A stretch of 64,000 bases of DNA from positions 620,001 to 684,000 of the forward strand of contig NZ_CP113930.1 in assembly GCF_029392095.1 (NCBI RefSeq). The letters run 5' to 3'. This document shows, piece after piece, positions 26,717-36,362 of this stretch. The notes under the pieces were generated by a model. That model had not been told where the DNA came from. It did no database searches and saw only the letters and a list, made by a program, of their open reading frames with translations. The position numbers and the translations under genes are program-made. Numbering within the stretch: the first letter of the stretch is position 1; each line of letters begins with the position of its first letter. The stretch comes from Lactobacillus sp. ESL0700 (GTDB lineage: Bacteria > Bacillota > Bacilli > Lactobacillales > Lactobacillaceae).

Positions 26717-29116
26717 ATGGTAAACATTTTAAAGAAACTCTATAACAACGATAAACGAGAACTTAAAAAGTTCGAAAATATAGCAAGTCAGGTCGAAAGT
26801 CATGCTGACGAATACAGTAAACTTTCTGATGAGCAACTGAAGGCTAAGACGCCAGAATTTCAGGAAAGGTTGAAGAAGGGTGAAAACCTAGACGCGATTT
26901 TACCTGAAGCTTTTGCGGTTGCCAGAGAAGGTGCCAAAAGAGTCTTGGGGTTATATCCATTCCACGTTCAAATTTTGGGTGGAATTGCCCTGCACTTTGG
27001 GAATATTGCCGAAATGATGACTGGTGAAGGTAAAACCTTAACAGCCACCATGCCGGTTTATTTGAATGCGCTAACTGGTAAAGGTGTCCACGTAGTTACG
27101 GTTAACGAATACTTGTCGAGCCGTGACGAGGAAGAAATGGGTCAACTATATAAGTGGCTGGGTCTGACCGTGGGCTTGAATTTGAACTCAATGGCGCCAG
27201 ATGAAAAACGGGCTGCATATAGCTGCGACGTTACTTATTCAACTAACTCGGAACTAGGCTTTGACTACTTGCGTGACAACATGGTTGTCTACAAGGAGCA
27301 GATGGTTCAAAGACCGCTTAATTACGCAATCATTGATGAGGTTGACTCAATTTTGATTGATGAGGCCAGAACGCCACTGATTATTTCCGGTGAAGCTGAA
27401 CAAGCTAATGGCGATTATATTCGTGCCGACAGATTTGTTAAGACACTTCAAGAAGATAAAAGTGATGACGATGCGGATGATGATAAGGATTACGGCGATT
27501 ACAAGATTGATTGGCCGACCAAGACGATTTCATTCACGCGGACAGGGATTGAAAAGGCCTGTGAACATTTTGGCTTAAAGAACTTGTATGATGTCGAAAA
27601 CCAAAAATTGGTTCACCACTTGGATCAAGCGCTGCGAGCTAACTTTATTATGCTCAAGGATATTGACTACGTTGTCCAAGATGGCGAAGTTTTGATTGTC
27701 GACTCATTTACCGGACGGGTAATGCAAGGTCGGCGGTATTCTGACGGCTTGCACCAAGCGATTGAAGCTAAGGAAGGCGTTAGAATTCAAGAAGAATCCA
27801 AGACGCAAGCAACTATCACTTACCAGAACTTCTTCAGAATGTATAAAAAGCTTGCCGGGATGACTGGTACTGCTAAGACAGAAGAAGAAGAATTCCGTGA
27901 AATCTACAACATGCAGGTAATTACGATTCCGACTAACCGGCCAATTGCTAGAGTTGATAATTCAGATATTTTATATCCGACTTTGGAATCAAAATTTAAT
28001 GCGGTTGTTGCTGATATTAAGGATCGTCATGAAAAAGGCCAACCTGTCTTGGTTGGTACGGTAGCTGTTGAAAGTTCAGAACGGTTGAGTAAATTACTTG
28101 ATCGTGCTGGCATTCCGCACGCAGTTTTGAATGCGAAAAACCACGCTAAAGAAGCGCAAATTATCATGAACGCTGGTCAACGTGGTGCCGTAACAATTGC
28201 GACGAACATGGCCGGTCGTGGTACTGATATTAAGCTGGGGCCTGGTGTCACAGAACTAGGCGGTTTAGCTGTTATCGGAACTGAACGGCATGAGTCACGT
28301 AGAATTGATAACCAGCTTCGTGGTCGTTCTGGTCGTCAGGGTGACCCTGGTGAAACCAGATTTTACTTATCACTTGAAGACGACTTGATGAAGCGCTTTG
28401 GTGGCGATCGAGTTAAGGACTTTTTGGACCGCTTGTCAGATAATGACGATGACAAGGTAATTGAAAGTCGGTTGATCACTCGTCAAGTTGAATCTGCGCA
28501 AAAGCGGGTTGAAGGTAACAACTACGATACGCGTAAGCAAACCTTGCAATACGATGATGTTATGCGGATTCAACGTGAAATTATTTACGGTGAACGGATG
28601 CAGGTCATTGGCGAAGAAGACTCCCTGAAGGATGTTTTGGTGCCAATGATTAAACGCACAATTAATAGCCAAGTTGATATGTTCACGCAAGGTGACCGCA
28701 AGAAGTGGCGTTTGGATTCTTTACGTGACTTTATCGTTTCCAGCATTACAAACGAAGAAACTGCCGATAGTTTTGACTTTAAGACAATTACGGTGCCAGA
28801 ATTGAAGCAGAAACTGTACGATATTGTTGAAGCTAACTTTGAAGAAAAAGAACGTGCTTTAGCTGATCCGTCTGAGATGCTTGAATTTGAAAAGGTAGTT
28901 ATTTTGCGCGTTGTTGATGATCGCTGGACCGACCATATTGATGCAATGGATCAATTGCGTCAATCAATCAGTCTGCGTGGTTACGGTCAACTTAACCCTT
29001 TGGTTGAATACCAGGATTCAGGTTACAACATGTTTGAAGAAATGATTTCAAATATTGAGTTTGATGTAACTCGGTTATTTATGAAAGCTGAAATCAGACA
29101 AAATCTTAGCCGTTAA
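26717..29116 (+). CDS. secA: protein translocase ATPase SecA
   Basis: A 799-residue motor that pushes preproteins through SecYEG. Helicase motifs are intact: Walker A in [10 protein letters not shown] (about residue 103), [11 protein letters not shown], and [13 protein letters not shown]. The C-terminal zinc-binding tail found in some SecA proteins is missing; the protein ends after the helical scaffold at [12 protein letters not shown], which is common in lactobacilli. Several in-frame upstream starts exist, but TTAAGGATC before the ATG at 26717 and the family start [19 protein letters not shown] support this one. Confidence 0.96.
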   Translation: MVNILKKLYNNDKRELKKFENIASQVESHADEYSKLSDEQLKAKTPEFQERLKKGENLDAILPEAFAVAREGAKRVLGLYPFHVQILGGIALHFGNIAEMMTGEGKTLTATMPVYLNALTGKGVHVVTVNEYLSSRDEEEMGQLYKWLGLTVGLNLNSMAPDEKRAAYSCDVTYSTNSELGFDYLRDNMVVYKEQMVQRPLNYAIIDEVDSILIDEARTPLIISGEAEQANGDYIRADRFVKTLQEDKSDDDADDDKDYGDYKIDWPTKTISFTRTGIEKACEHFGLKNLYDVENQKLVHHLDQALRANFIMLKDIDYVVQDGEVLIVDSFTGRVMQGRRYSDGLHQAIEAKEGVRIQEESKTQATITYQNFFRMYKKLAGMTGTAKTEEEEFREIYNMQVITIPTNRPIARVDNSDILYPTLESKFNAVVADIKDRHEKGQPVLVGTVAVESSERLSKLLDRAGIPHAVLNAKNHAKEAQIIMNAGQRGAVTIATNMAGRGTDIKLGPGVTELGGLAVIGTERHESRRIDNQLRGRSGRQGDPGETRFYLSLEDDLMKRFGGDRVKDFLDRLSDNDDDKVIESRLITRQVESAQKRVEGNNYDTRKQTLQYDDVMRIQREIIYGERMQVIGEEDSLKDVLVPMIKRTINSQVDMFTQGDRKKWRLDSLRDFIVSSITNEETADSFDFKTITVPELKQKLYDIVEANFEEKERALADPSEMLEFEKVVILRVVDDRWTDHIDAMDQLRQSISLRGYGQLNPLVEYQDSGYNMFEEMISNIEFDVTRLFMKAEIRQNLSR

Positions 29117-29126
29117 TATAAGGTTT

Positions 29127-29156
29127 GAGGGAAAGCAAGGGTGCTTTCTCTTTTTT
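29127..29156 (+). terminator. terminator between secA and prfB
   Basis: Stem GAG-GAAAGCA / TGCTTTCTC with a short loop, followed by a T run. It may be partial, since prfB follows at once. Confidence 0.7.
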
Positions 29157-29185
29157 GCTGATAAATAAAAGAAAAGGACTAGACA

Positions 29186-30302
29186 ATGGAAATTAGCGAA
29201 ATTCAAAGTGCGCTAGACGAATTAAAAAAGCGACTAGATCACTTTAGGGGGTCTCTTTGACCTTGAATCAATTGATGAAAGCATTGCCGTAAATGAAGGC
29301 AAGATGCAGGAGCCGAATTTTTGGGATAATCAAGAAAAGGCCCAGCAGTTAATTGCTGACAATAATTTACTCAAAGAAAAGCGCGACTCGTTTATTCACT
29401 TGCAGGAAAATTATCAAAATGAAGTAACTGCACTGGAATTATTGCGGCTTGAGCCAGATCATGACTTGCAAGAAGAGGTTGAAACTGACTTAACCAAATT
29501 GCAGGATGAATTTCATGATTATGAAATGGATCTCCTTTTATCAGGGAAATACGATAATCACAACGCCCTGTTAGAAATCCATCCCGGTGCAGGCGGCACG
29601 GAAGCAATGGATTGGGCTTCGATGCTATTGCGGATGTACCAGCGATATGCTGATGCACGTGATTTTAAATTTGAAATCAATAATTATGAACCCGGTGAAG
29701 AAGCCGGAGTTAAGAGTGTTAGTGTTCGCGTTACTGGGAAGAATGCGTATGGGCTATTAAAGTCTGAAAATGGTGTTCACCGGTTGGTGCGGATTTCACC
29801 GTTTGACTCTGCTAAACGCCGCCACACCTCGTTTGCCTCGGTGGAAGTTATTCCTGAGATTGACGACAGCATTAAAATCGACATTAATCCCAAAGATTTG
29901 CGTATTGATGTTTACCGTTCAAGTGGAGCGGGTGGCCAGCACATCAATAAGACGTCCAGTGCTGTTCGAATTACTCACCTGCCAACGGGCTTTGTGACGA
30001 CGTCGCAGGCTCAACGTTCGCAGCTGCAAAACCGTGAAACAGCGATGAATGAATTACGGGCTAAGCTGTTTCATTTGGAAGAAGAAAAGAAGCGTCAGCA
30101 CAAGCAAGAACTCAAGGGCGACCAGAAAGAAATTGGCTGGGGCTCGCAAATTCGCTCCTACGTTTTTCATCCTTATAATTTAGTTAAGGATTTGCGCACT
30201 GGCTATGAAACGGCCGACACAAGTGGTGTAATGGATGGAAAGCTGCAGCCGTTTGTGTATGCATATTTGCAATGGCTGCTTAGTCAAGATAATCCAGAAT
30301 AG
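29186..30302 (+). CDS. prfB: peptide chain release factor 2 with programmed +1 frameshift
   Basis: Translation starts at ATG 29186 (AAAAGGAC upstream), reads 24 codons and meets TGA at 29258-29260. The site AGG GGG TCT CTT TGA C is the classic prfB autoregulatory frameshift: an internal Shine-Dalgarno (AGGGGG), the slippery CTT and a TGA stop. A +1 shift continues from 29259 for 347 codons, giving a protein of about 371 residues. It terminates translation at UGA and UAA. The SPF recognition motif (RISPFDSAKRRHTSF) and the catalytic GGQ (about 247-249) are present. The part from the ATG at 29304 alone would lack domain 1 start and is not a gene by itself. Confidence 0.95.
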
Positions 30303-30310
30303 GTGAAAAA

Positions 30311-30580
30311 ATGAGTTTTTGGGGAATAGTAGGCTTAGTGTTAGGCGCGGCAGTCATTTTGATTATGCTATTTGCGTTCTTCCATATTTTATTTATGTTG
30401 CTGCCGGCAATTATTGTTATTGCAGTGATTATTTGGTTGATTAACCACTTTACTAAGCATGATGATTATGAAAATACGCCAAGTAGCAGCAGTGGTAATT
30501 GGACCAATTGGCAAGGCAGTAGCGTCAAGCCTAAACGGAAAAAAGCACGTGATGTGAAGACCAAGGATGTTGATAAGTAA
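30311..30580 (+). CDS. small two-helix membrane protein of unknown function
   Basis: An 89-residue protein not recognised as a named family. Residues about 5-27 and 30-46 form two membrane helices ([19 protein letters not shown] and [15 protein letters not shown]), followed by a charged Ser- and Lys-rich cytoplasmic tail ending KTKDVDK. It lies 8 nt after prfB and 17 nt before hprK, so it belongs to the prfB-hprK-lgt-gpsA transcript. GGTGAAAAA is a weak ribosome site. Confidence 0.65.
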   Translation: MSFWGIVGLVLGAAVILIMLFAFFHILFMLLPAIIVIAVIIWLINHFTKHDDYENTPSSSSGNWTNWQGSSVKPKRKKARDVKTKDVDK

Positions 30581-30597
30581 CCAAAGAGGCAGTTAAA

Positions 30598-31560
30598 ATG
30601 GTAAATGCTGTTAAATTAGAGAAGTTAATTCGCGATAATAAGATTATTCATGTTGCACACGGCAAGCAGTATGTCGCAAAAGCAGAGATTGTGGTGTCGG
30701 ATATTTACCGGCCGGGATTGGAATTGACGGGGTACTTTGACTTTTACCCTAAGCAACGTATCCAGCTGTTAGGCCGAACGGAAATTTCTTATGCAGCTAG
30801 GCTGGATCATGAAAGTCTTGTTCATGTTTTTACTAAAATGTGTACACCGCAAACACCATGCTTCTTTATTTCGCGCTCGTTGCGGGTTCCGTCTGAACTT
30901 GTGGAAGCTGCGGATAAAGCGCAGATTCCGATTTTGACCTCGGGGGAGTCGACCACCTATGTTTCAAGCATTTTAACGGAATATTTGCGTGAGCGGCTTG
31001 CAGTGCGTGATACAATTCATGGGGTTTTGGTTGAAGTCAAAGGCCTAGGTGTTTTACTGACCGGTGATTCTGGCGTTGGTAAGTCGGAAACCGCGTTAGG
31101 ATTAATTCATCGCGGTCACCGGCTAATTGCTGATGACCGGGTTGATGTTTACCAAAAAGACGTTGAAACTGTTATGGGTGAAGCGCCGAAAATTTTGAAG
31201 CATTTGATGGAAATTCGTGGGATTGGAATTATTGATGTGATGGACTTGTTTGGTGTTGGTGCGGTAAAACGCCGCTCCAGCATCAAATTAGTAATCAAAC
31301 TGGTTAATTGGGATAACAATGCCAATTATGATCGCCTTGGCTTTGAAGAAAGTACGCGCGATATTTGTAATGTGGAAATTCCGCAAATCACCATTCCTGT
31401 CAAAGTTGGTCGGAATATGGAAGACATTATTGAAATTGCCACCATGAATTTCCGGGCCAAAAGGTGGGGCTATGATGCGACGCGAACTTTTGATAATAAT
31501 TTAACAGCCTTAATTGCCGAAAATTCCAAAAAGAATACGTCAGGAGATAAAAGTAAATGA
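30598..31560 (+). CDS. hprK: HPr kinase/phosphorylase
   Basis: A 320-residue regulator that phosphorylates HPr on Ser46 at high fructose-1,6-bisphosphate and removes the phosphate when phosphate is high. It drives catabolite repression with CcpA. Walker A is GDSGVGKS at about 156-163, and the family signature [20 protein letters not shown] is intact. The N-terminal domain precedes it (about 1-130). AAAGAGG lies before the ATG. The stop overlaps the lgt start as ATGA. Confidence 0.95.
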   Translation: MVNAVKLEKLIRDNKIIHVAHGKQYVAKAEIVVSDIYRPGLELTGYFDFYPKQRIQLLGRTEISYAARLDHESLVHVFTKMCTPQTPCFFISRSLRVPSELVEAADKAQIPILTSGESTTYVSSILTEYLRERLAVRDTIHGVLVEVKGLGVLLTGDSGVGKSETALGLIHRGHRLIADDRVDVYQKDVETVMGEAPKILKHLMEIRGIGIIDVMDLFGVGAVKRRSSIKLVIKLVNWDNNANYDRLGFEESTRDICNVEIPQITIPVKVGRNMEDIIEIATMNFRAKRWGYDATRTFDNNLTALIAENSKKNTSGDKSK

Positions 31561-32393
31561 CATTAGCGATTAATCCAGTTGCCCTTGAATTGGGCGGGAT
31601 TAGTATTAAGTGGTACGGCGTTATTATGGCTGTTGCAATCGTGATTGCAGCGTCAATGGCAATTATTGAAGGCAGGCGCCGGCAAATTGCCAGCGATGAC
31701 TTTGTTGACCTGCTGCTGTGGGGTGTGCCGCTTGGTTATGTTGGTGCCCGCATTTATTACGTGGTTTTTGAATGGGGTTATTACTCGCAGCACCCAGATC
31801 AGATTATTGCCATTTGGAATGGCGGCATCGCTATTTATGGCGGTTTAATTGCTGGGGCAATTGTCCTGTTAATTTTTTGCCGTAAGAGAGACTTACCGCC
31901 GTTCTTAATGCTTGATGTGATTGCACCTGGCGTACTTGCCGCGCAAATTTTGGGTCGTTGGGGCAACTTTATGAACCAGGAGGCTCACGGCGGCCCGACA
32001 ACCTTGCACTTCTTGCAAAGTCTTCATTTGCCGCAATTTATTATTGCGCAGATGAGAATTAACGGTGTTTATTACCAGCCAACGTTTTTATATGAATCAT
32101 TTTTCAACTTAGTTGGTTTGGTAATACTTCTAAGCTTGCGCCACCGCACACACCTGTTTAAGCAGGGGGAAGTTTTTATGTTTTATCTTGGGTGGTACGC
32201 AATTGTCCGCTTTTTTGTTGAGGGACTTAGAACTGACAGCCTATATTTAGTTGGCAATATTCGCGTTTCACAATTATTAAGTTTGGTATTGTTTTTAGTT
32301 GTGATTACACTATTTATTTACCGCCGAGTAAAGGTAAAACCCAAGTGGTATCTTGATGGCAGTGGCCTCAAGTATCCGTATACCAGAGATTAA
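31557..32393 (+). CDS. lgt: prolipoprotein diacylglyceryl transferase
   Basis: A 278-residue membrane enzyme that attaches diacylglycerol from phosphatidylglycerol to the lipobox cysteine of lipoproteins such as OpuCC. Seven helices are visible. Key segments are [17 protein letters not shown], the signature [15 protein letters not shown] and the late [19 protein letters not shown]. Start and hprK stop overlap as ATGA, so translation is coupled. Confidence 0.95.
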   Translation: MTLAINPVALELGGISIKWYGVIMAVAIVIAASMAIIEGRRRQIASDDFVDLLLWGVPLGYVGARIYYVVFEWGYYSQHPDQIIAIWNGGIAIYGGLIAGAIVLLIFCRKRDLPPFLMLDVIAPGVLAAQILGRWGNFMNQEAHGGPTTLHFLQSLHLPQFIIAQMRINGVYYQPTFLYESFFNLVGLVILLSLRHRTHLFKQGEVFMFYLGWYAIVRFFVEGLRTDSLYLVGNIRVSQLLSLVLFLVVITLFIYRRVKVKPKWYLDGSGLKYPYTRD

Positions 32394-32425
32394 AAAGTAT
32401 TGATTAAAGAAAGTTAGGAATAAAA

Positions 32426-33445
32426 ATGACAAAAATTGCAGTTTTGGGAGCAGGTTCATGGGGAACCGTTTTGGGCTCAATGCTTGCTGATAAGGGAAAC
32501 GAAGTTGTCTTGTTTGGCAATAACGAACAGGTTAACCAGGAAATTAATGAGCAACACACTAACTTGCATTATATGAAAGACTGGCGCGTTAATGAAACGG
32601 CCACAGCAACCGGTAATCTTGAAGAAGCCTTAGCTGGAGCCGAAGTTGTTCTGTTTGTTTTGCCAACCAGCGCAATTCGCAGCGTTGCTAAAAATGTGCA
32701 CCAAGTTTTAGCAGCAACCGGCAACAAGCCGTTATTAGTTACTGCAACCAAGGGAATCGAACCAGGAACGAAAAAATTAATTTCTGAGATTTTAACTGAA
32801 GAAGTTTATCCAAACGATACTGATAAGATTGTTGCTATTTCTGGTCCTAGTCATGCCGAAAGTGTTGCCCAGAAGGATTTAACAGCCATTTCTTGTGCTT
32901 CGACTAGTATGGAAAATGCTAAAAAAGTTCAAGAGATGATGTCTAATGACTACGTGCGCTTTTACACCAATGATGATTTAATCGGTGTTGAAGTTGCCGG
33001 TGCCGTTAAAAACGTTATCGCCATTGCTGCGGGAATTTTAGTTGGTAAGCATTATGGCGATGATGCCAAAGCTGCCTTAATGACAAGAGGTTTAGCTGAA
33101 ATTACGCGCCTTGGGGTTAATTACTTTGGTGCTAAACCTTTAACTTTTAGTGGCTTAGCTGGTATTGGTGATCTGATTGTTACTTGTACCTCTGTTAATT
33201 CGCGTAATTGGCGCTGCGGTAAGCAAATTGGTGAAGGTAAGAGTCTAGATTACGTTCTTGAAAATATGGGCCAAGTAGTTGAAGGTGCAACAACCGTTAA
33301 GGCTGTCCACGAATTATGTGCGGAAAAGCAAATTGACATGCCAATTAGTGAAGCAATTTATCGCGTTTTATATGAAAACACTAATGTCGATGATGAAATC
33401 GCTAAGATGATGGGTCGTAGTCCAAAACAGGAAATTAGACTCTAA
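32426..33445 (+). CDS. gpsA: NAD(P)+-dependent glycerol-3-phosphate dehydrogenase
   Basis: A 339-residue cytosolic enzyme making sn-glycerol-3-phosphate from dihydroxyacetone phosphate for phospholipids. The Rossmann motif is GAGSWGTVLGSML. The catalytic Lys region is EVAGAVKNVIAIAAG, and TRGLAEITRLG and the NSRNWRCGKQIGEG loop are present. AAAGTTAGGAA is its ribosome site. It lies in the hprK-lgt-gpsA order common to lactobacilli. Confidence 0.95.
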   Translation: MTKIAVLGAGSWGTVLGSMLADKGNEVVLFGNNEQVNQEINEQHTNLHYMKDWRVNETATATGNLEEALAGAEVVLFVLPTSAIRSVAKNVHQVLAATGNKPLLVTATKGIEPGTKKLISEILTEEVYPNDTDKIVAISGPSHAESVAQKDLTAISCASTSMENAKKVQEMMSNDYVRFYTNDDLIGVEVAGAVKNVIAIAAGILVGKHYGDDAKAALMTRGLAEITRLGVNYFGAKPLTFSGLAGIGDLIVTCTSVNSRNWRCGKQIGEGKSLDYVLENMGQVVEGATTVKAVHELCAEKQIDMPISEAIYRVLYENTNVDDEIAKMMGRSPKQEIRL

Positions 33446-33502
33446 GCGGTTACTGATGTATAATTTACTTACTAAAAATAAGAAACTACTTGAGGTGAAA
33501 AC

Positions 33503-34429
33503 ATGGCAAAGAGTTATGATGTAATTATTATTGGTGCTGGCCCCGGCGGAATGACCGCCGCACTTTATGCTTCGCGTGCTAATTTGTCAGTGTTAATGCT
33601 TGATCGTGGACTTTACGGCGGTCAAATGAACAACACTGACGCAATTGATAATTACCCTGGTTTCAGTGACGTTAAGGGTCCTGAATTAGGCGAAAAAATG
33701 TACAATTCAATCATGCGTTTTGGTACCGAATTTGAATATGGTGATGTGCAGTCAGTTGAACTTGATGGTAATACTAAAATTGTTAAAACCGATGCTGGCG
33801 AATACACTACTCAGGCCCTAATTATTGCAACTGGTGCTGATCACCGTCACTTAGGTGTTCCAGGTGAAGAAGAATATTCGGGTAAAGGTGTTTCTTATTG
33901 TGCCGTTTGTGACGCCGCATTCTTTAGGGATGAAGATATTGCGGTCATTGGTGGGGGCGACTCCGCAATCGAGGAAGGTATCTATCTTGCTCAATCTGCA
34001 AAATCCGTTACAGTCATTCATCGCCGCGATCAATTGCGCGCACAAGCTACTTTACAAAAACGCGCTTTTGCTAACGATAAGATGCATTTCATTTGGAATG
34101 CTAATACCGAGTCAATTGATGGCGATGGTCAGAAAGTTACTGGCGTTACCTATCAAGACAAGGAAACTGGTGAAGAAAAGCAGTTAGCCACACGTGGTGT
34201 CTTCATTTACGTGGGGATGTTGCCGCAAACGACACCATTTAAGGACTTGGGCGTTTTGGATGACAAAGGCTGGATTCCAACTGACGAACACATGCAGACC
34301 AAGGTGCCTGGTGTGTTTGCTTTGGGAGACGTTCGTGCTAAAGACCTGCGCCAGATTGCTAATGCAGTTGGTGAAGGTAGTGTTGCCGGCCAAGAAGCCT
34401 ACAATTATTTACAAAATTTAAATGATTAA
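33503..34429 (+). CDS. trxB: thioredoxin-disulfide reductase
   Basis: A 308-residue FAD enzyme passing electrons from NADPH to thioredoxin. FAD motif is GAGPGGMTAALYASRA. The redox pair is CAVC (YCAVCDAAFF), the NADPH motif is GGGDSAIEEG, and the C-terminal FAD site is FALGDVRAKDLRQIANA. GAGGTG lies before the ATG. TATAAT at 33459-33464 with a weak -35 could give it its own promoter. A terminator follows. Confidence 0.95.
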   Translation: MAKSYDVIIIGAGPGGMTAALYASRANLSVLMLDRGLYGGQMNNTDAIDNYPGFSDVKGPELGEKMYNSIMRFGTEFEYGDVQSVELDGNTKIVKTDAGEYTTQALIIATGADHRHLGVPGEEEYSGKGVSYCAVCDAAFFRDEDIAVIGGGDSAIEEGIYLAQSAKSVTVIHRRDQLRAQATLQKRAFANDKMHFIWNANTESIDGDGQKVTGVTYQDKETGEEKQLATRGVFIYVGMLPQTTPFKDLGVLDDKGWIPTDEHMQTKVPGVFALGDVRAKDLRQIANAVGEGSVAGQEAYNYLQNLND

Positions 34430-34432
34430 TCT

Positions 34433-34463
34433 TAAGAATTCATCGGAAGGTGAATTCTTTTTA
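34433..34463 (+). terminator. terminator after trxB
   Basis: Stem AAGAATTCA / TGAATTCTT with an 8-nt loop, then a T-rich run. Confidence 0.85.
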
Positions 34464-34532
34464 TTTACTGCTAACGATAAATGCTAAAATAGACTAGATG
34501 AAAACGAATTTATTGTGTAAAAATTGAGGTGC

Positions 34533-36266
34533 ATGACAGTAATGAATGCAAAAGAAATTTTTGAAAATTGGCAACAAGTCCAAAATATGCCGGATTATTT
34601 AAAAGAGCAGCTGACAACCTTGGGTCAGGATCCCAAGTGGGTTGAAGATGCGTTTGGTCAAGAAATCAATTTTGGAACCGCAGGGATGCGTGGCAGATTA
34701 GAGCCGGGGACAAACCGGATAAATTTGTTCACAATTGAGCGGGTTACTGAAGGCTTGGCTCGATTAATTGACGAAAATGGTGCTGATGCGCAAAAACGTG
34801 GTGTTGTTATTTCATTTGACTCGCGTTATCATTCACGGGAGTTTGCGGAAATTGCTGCTCGCGTCTTGGGGGCACATGGCATTCACGTTTATTTGTTTGA
34901 TGATTTGCGGCCAACGCCAGAACTTTCTTTTGCAGTGCGGTACCTGCATACTTTTGCCGGGATTAACATCACGGCTTCTCACAATGCCAAACAATATAAC
35001 GGCTACAAGGTTTACGGTGCTGACGGTGCCCAGATGGGACCAGAAAATGCTGCGCGCGTCTTTGCTCATGCGCAACAGGTTCAAAACATTTTTACCATTA
35101 AGGCAGCACCAGTAACGCAATTGCGGGCGCAAGGATTATTGCAATTAATCGGCGAAGACCTTGATGAAGCATATTTGGCAGAGTTAAAAACGGTTAACGT
35201 TAACTCACAAATGATTAAAGAAAATGCTGATAAGTTAACGATTATTTATTCACCGCTGCACGGTACGGGAAAGATGATTTACGACCGCGCGTTTCGGCAA
35301 GGCGGTTTTACTAACATTATCCCCGTGCCTAGTCAGTCAATTATTGACCCAGAATTCCCAACTACTAAGAAGCCTAATCCGGAATATCGGGATGTCTTTG
35401 ATCCCGGCGTAGCTTTAGCCAACGAAAAAAATGCGGATTTGATTATTGCGACTGACCCAGATGCTGACCGAATGGGGGCATGTGTTCGAACCGAAAATGG
35501 TGATTTCCAAGTTTTGACGGGTAATCAAATTGCTACTTTGATGGCATATTATTTGTTAACTAATTTGAAGGATAGCGGTCAATTGACTAGTGATTATGAA
35601 TTAATTGCCTCAATTGTTTCTAGTCAAATGCCGTTAAAGATTGCGCAAAGCTTTGGCATTAAGACCAAGTCAGTTTTAACTGGGTTTAAATTTATCGGTG
35701 AAGAAGTTGACCGGATGAATAAGGAACGCGACGGCAAGTTTCTGATGGGCTTTGAGGAAAGTTATGGTTACTTGTTTAAGCCGTTTGCTCGCGATAAGGA
35801 TGCCATGCAGGGTGCATTAATGTTTGCGGAAGTTGCTTCATACTATGCTTCGCGAGGGATGACCGTTTTAGATGGTTTGAAAGAAATCTGGCAAAAGTAC
35901 GGTACTTCTTACGAGATTACGCGGGCAATTGAAATGCCAGGCATCGGTGGTCAAAAGAAAATGGCAGCGCTAATGAGTAAATTGCGCAGTGAGCATTTGA
36001 CCCAAATTAATGGTGTACCAGTGGTCAAAATGCAGGACTTTTTACTGCAAGAAGAAACCGTTAACGGACAGACAAAACCGATGACGGACTTGCCAAAGTC
36101 AAATGTTTTGAAGTACTTCTTGGCTGATGAAACTTGGCTTGCTTTAAGACCATCTGGTACGGAGCCAGTAATTAAGGCCTATGTTGGCGTCAACAAGCCA
36201 GATATTGCGGCTGCTGAAAAGGCTGCGGAAGATTATCAGGCGGCTTTGGCGGAGCTGTTAAAATAA
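34533..36266 (+). CDS. pgcA: phosphoglucomutase / phosphomannomutase (alpha-D-phosphohexomutase)
   Basis: A mutase of about 577 residues interconverting glucose-6- and glucose-1-phosphate, feeding UDP-glucose and wall polymer synthesis. The catalytic serine loop is ITASHNAKQYNGYK, the metal loop DPDADRMG, the sugar loop GFEESYGYL and the phosphate loop RPSGTEP. The start is uncertain: GAGGTG (34526-34531) lies 1 nt before the ATG at 34533 by its last base, while ATG 34542 lies 10 nt away. The first is used here. Upstream, TGCTAAAAT is a possible extended -10. Confidence 0.92.
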   Translation: MTVMNAKEIFENWQQVQNMPDYLKEQLTTLGQDPKWVEDAFGQEINFGTAGMRGRLEPGTNRINLFTIERVTEGLARLIDENGADAQKRGVVISFDSRYHSREFAEIAARVLGAHGIHVYLFDDLRPTPELSFAVRYLHTFAGINITASHNAKQYNGYKVYGADGAQMGPENAARVFAHAQQVQNIFTIKAAPVTQLRAQGLLQLIGEDLDEAYLAELKTVNVNSQMIKENADKLTIIYSPLHGTGKMIYDRAFRQGGFTNIIPVPSQSIIDPEFPTTKKPNPEYRDVFDPGVALANEKNADLIIATDPDADRMGACVRTENGDFQVLTGNQIATLMAYYLLTNLKDSGQLTSDYELIASIVSSQMPLKIAQSFGIKTKSVLTGFKFIGEEVDRMNKERDGKFLMGFEESYGYLFKPFARDKDAMQGALMFAEVASYYASRGMTVLDGLKEIWQKYGTSYEITRAIEMPGIGGQKKMAALMSKLRSEHLTQINGVPVVKMQDFLLQEETVNGQTKPMTDLPKSNVLKYFLADETWLALRPSGTEPVIKAYVGVNKPDIAAAEKAAEDYQAALAELLK

Positions 36267-36279
36267 GCTAAATAGCGTG

Positions 36280-36293
36280 CGAAAATATGTTCG
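36280..36293 (+). promoter_or_regulatory. LexA (SOS) box upstream of uvrB
   Basis: CGAAAATATGTTCG differs from the LexA consensus CGAACATATGTTCG at one position. It sits just before a TAAAAT -10-like hexamer (36300-36305), placing uvrBA under SOS control. Confidence 0.82.
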
Positions 36294-36319
36294 CTGTAGT
36301 AAAATGGAATACATTAATA

Positions 36320-36347
36320 AAAGTTGGGCTTTTTGTCCAACTTTTTT
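36320..36347 (+). terminator. terminator-like hairpin in the uvrB leader
   Basis: Stem AAAGTTGG / CCAACTTT, followed by six T. It lies between the uvrB SOS promoter and the uvrB ribosome site (GAGGAG, 36350-36355), so it may end pgcA transcripts or attenuate uvrB. Confidence 0.7.
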
Positions 36348-36362
36348 ACGAGGAGTCTTTTT

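Noticed and set aside
29304..30302. Release factor gene starting at ATG 29304
   Set aside because: The true start is 29186 with a programmed frameshift; the shorter frame lacks the start of domain 1.
36324..36362. Longer N-terminus of UvrB
   Set aside because: These 13 codons lie across the terminator-like hairpin and lack a ribosome site; ATG 36363 follows GAGGAG and fits the family start.
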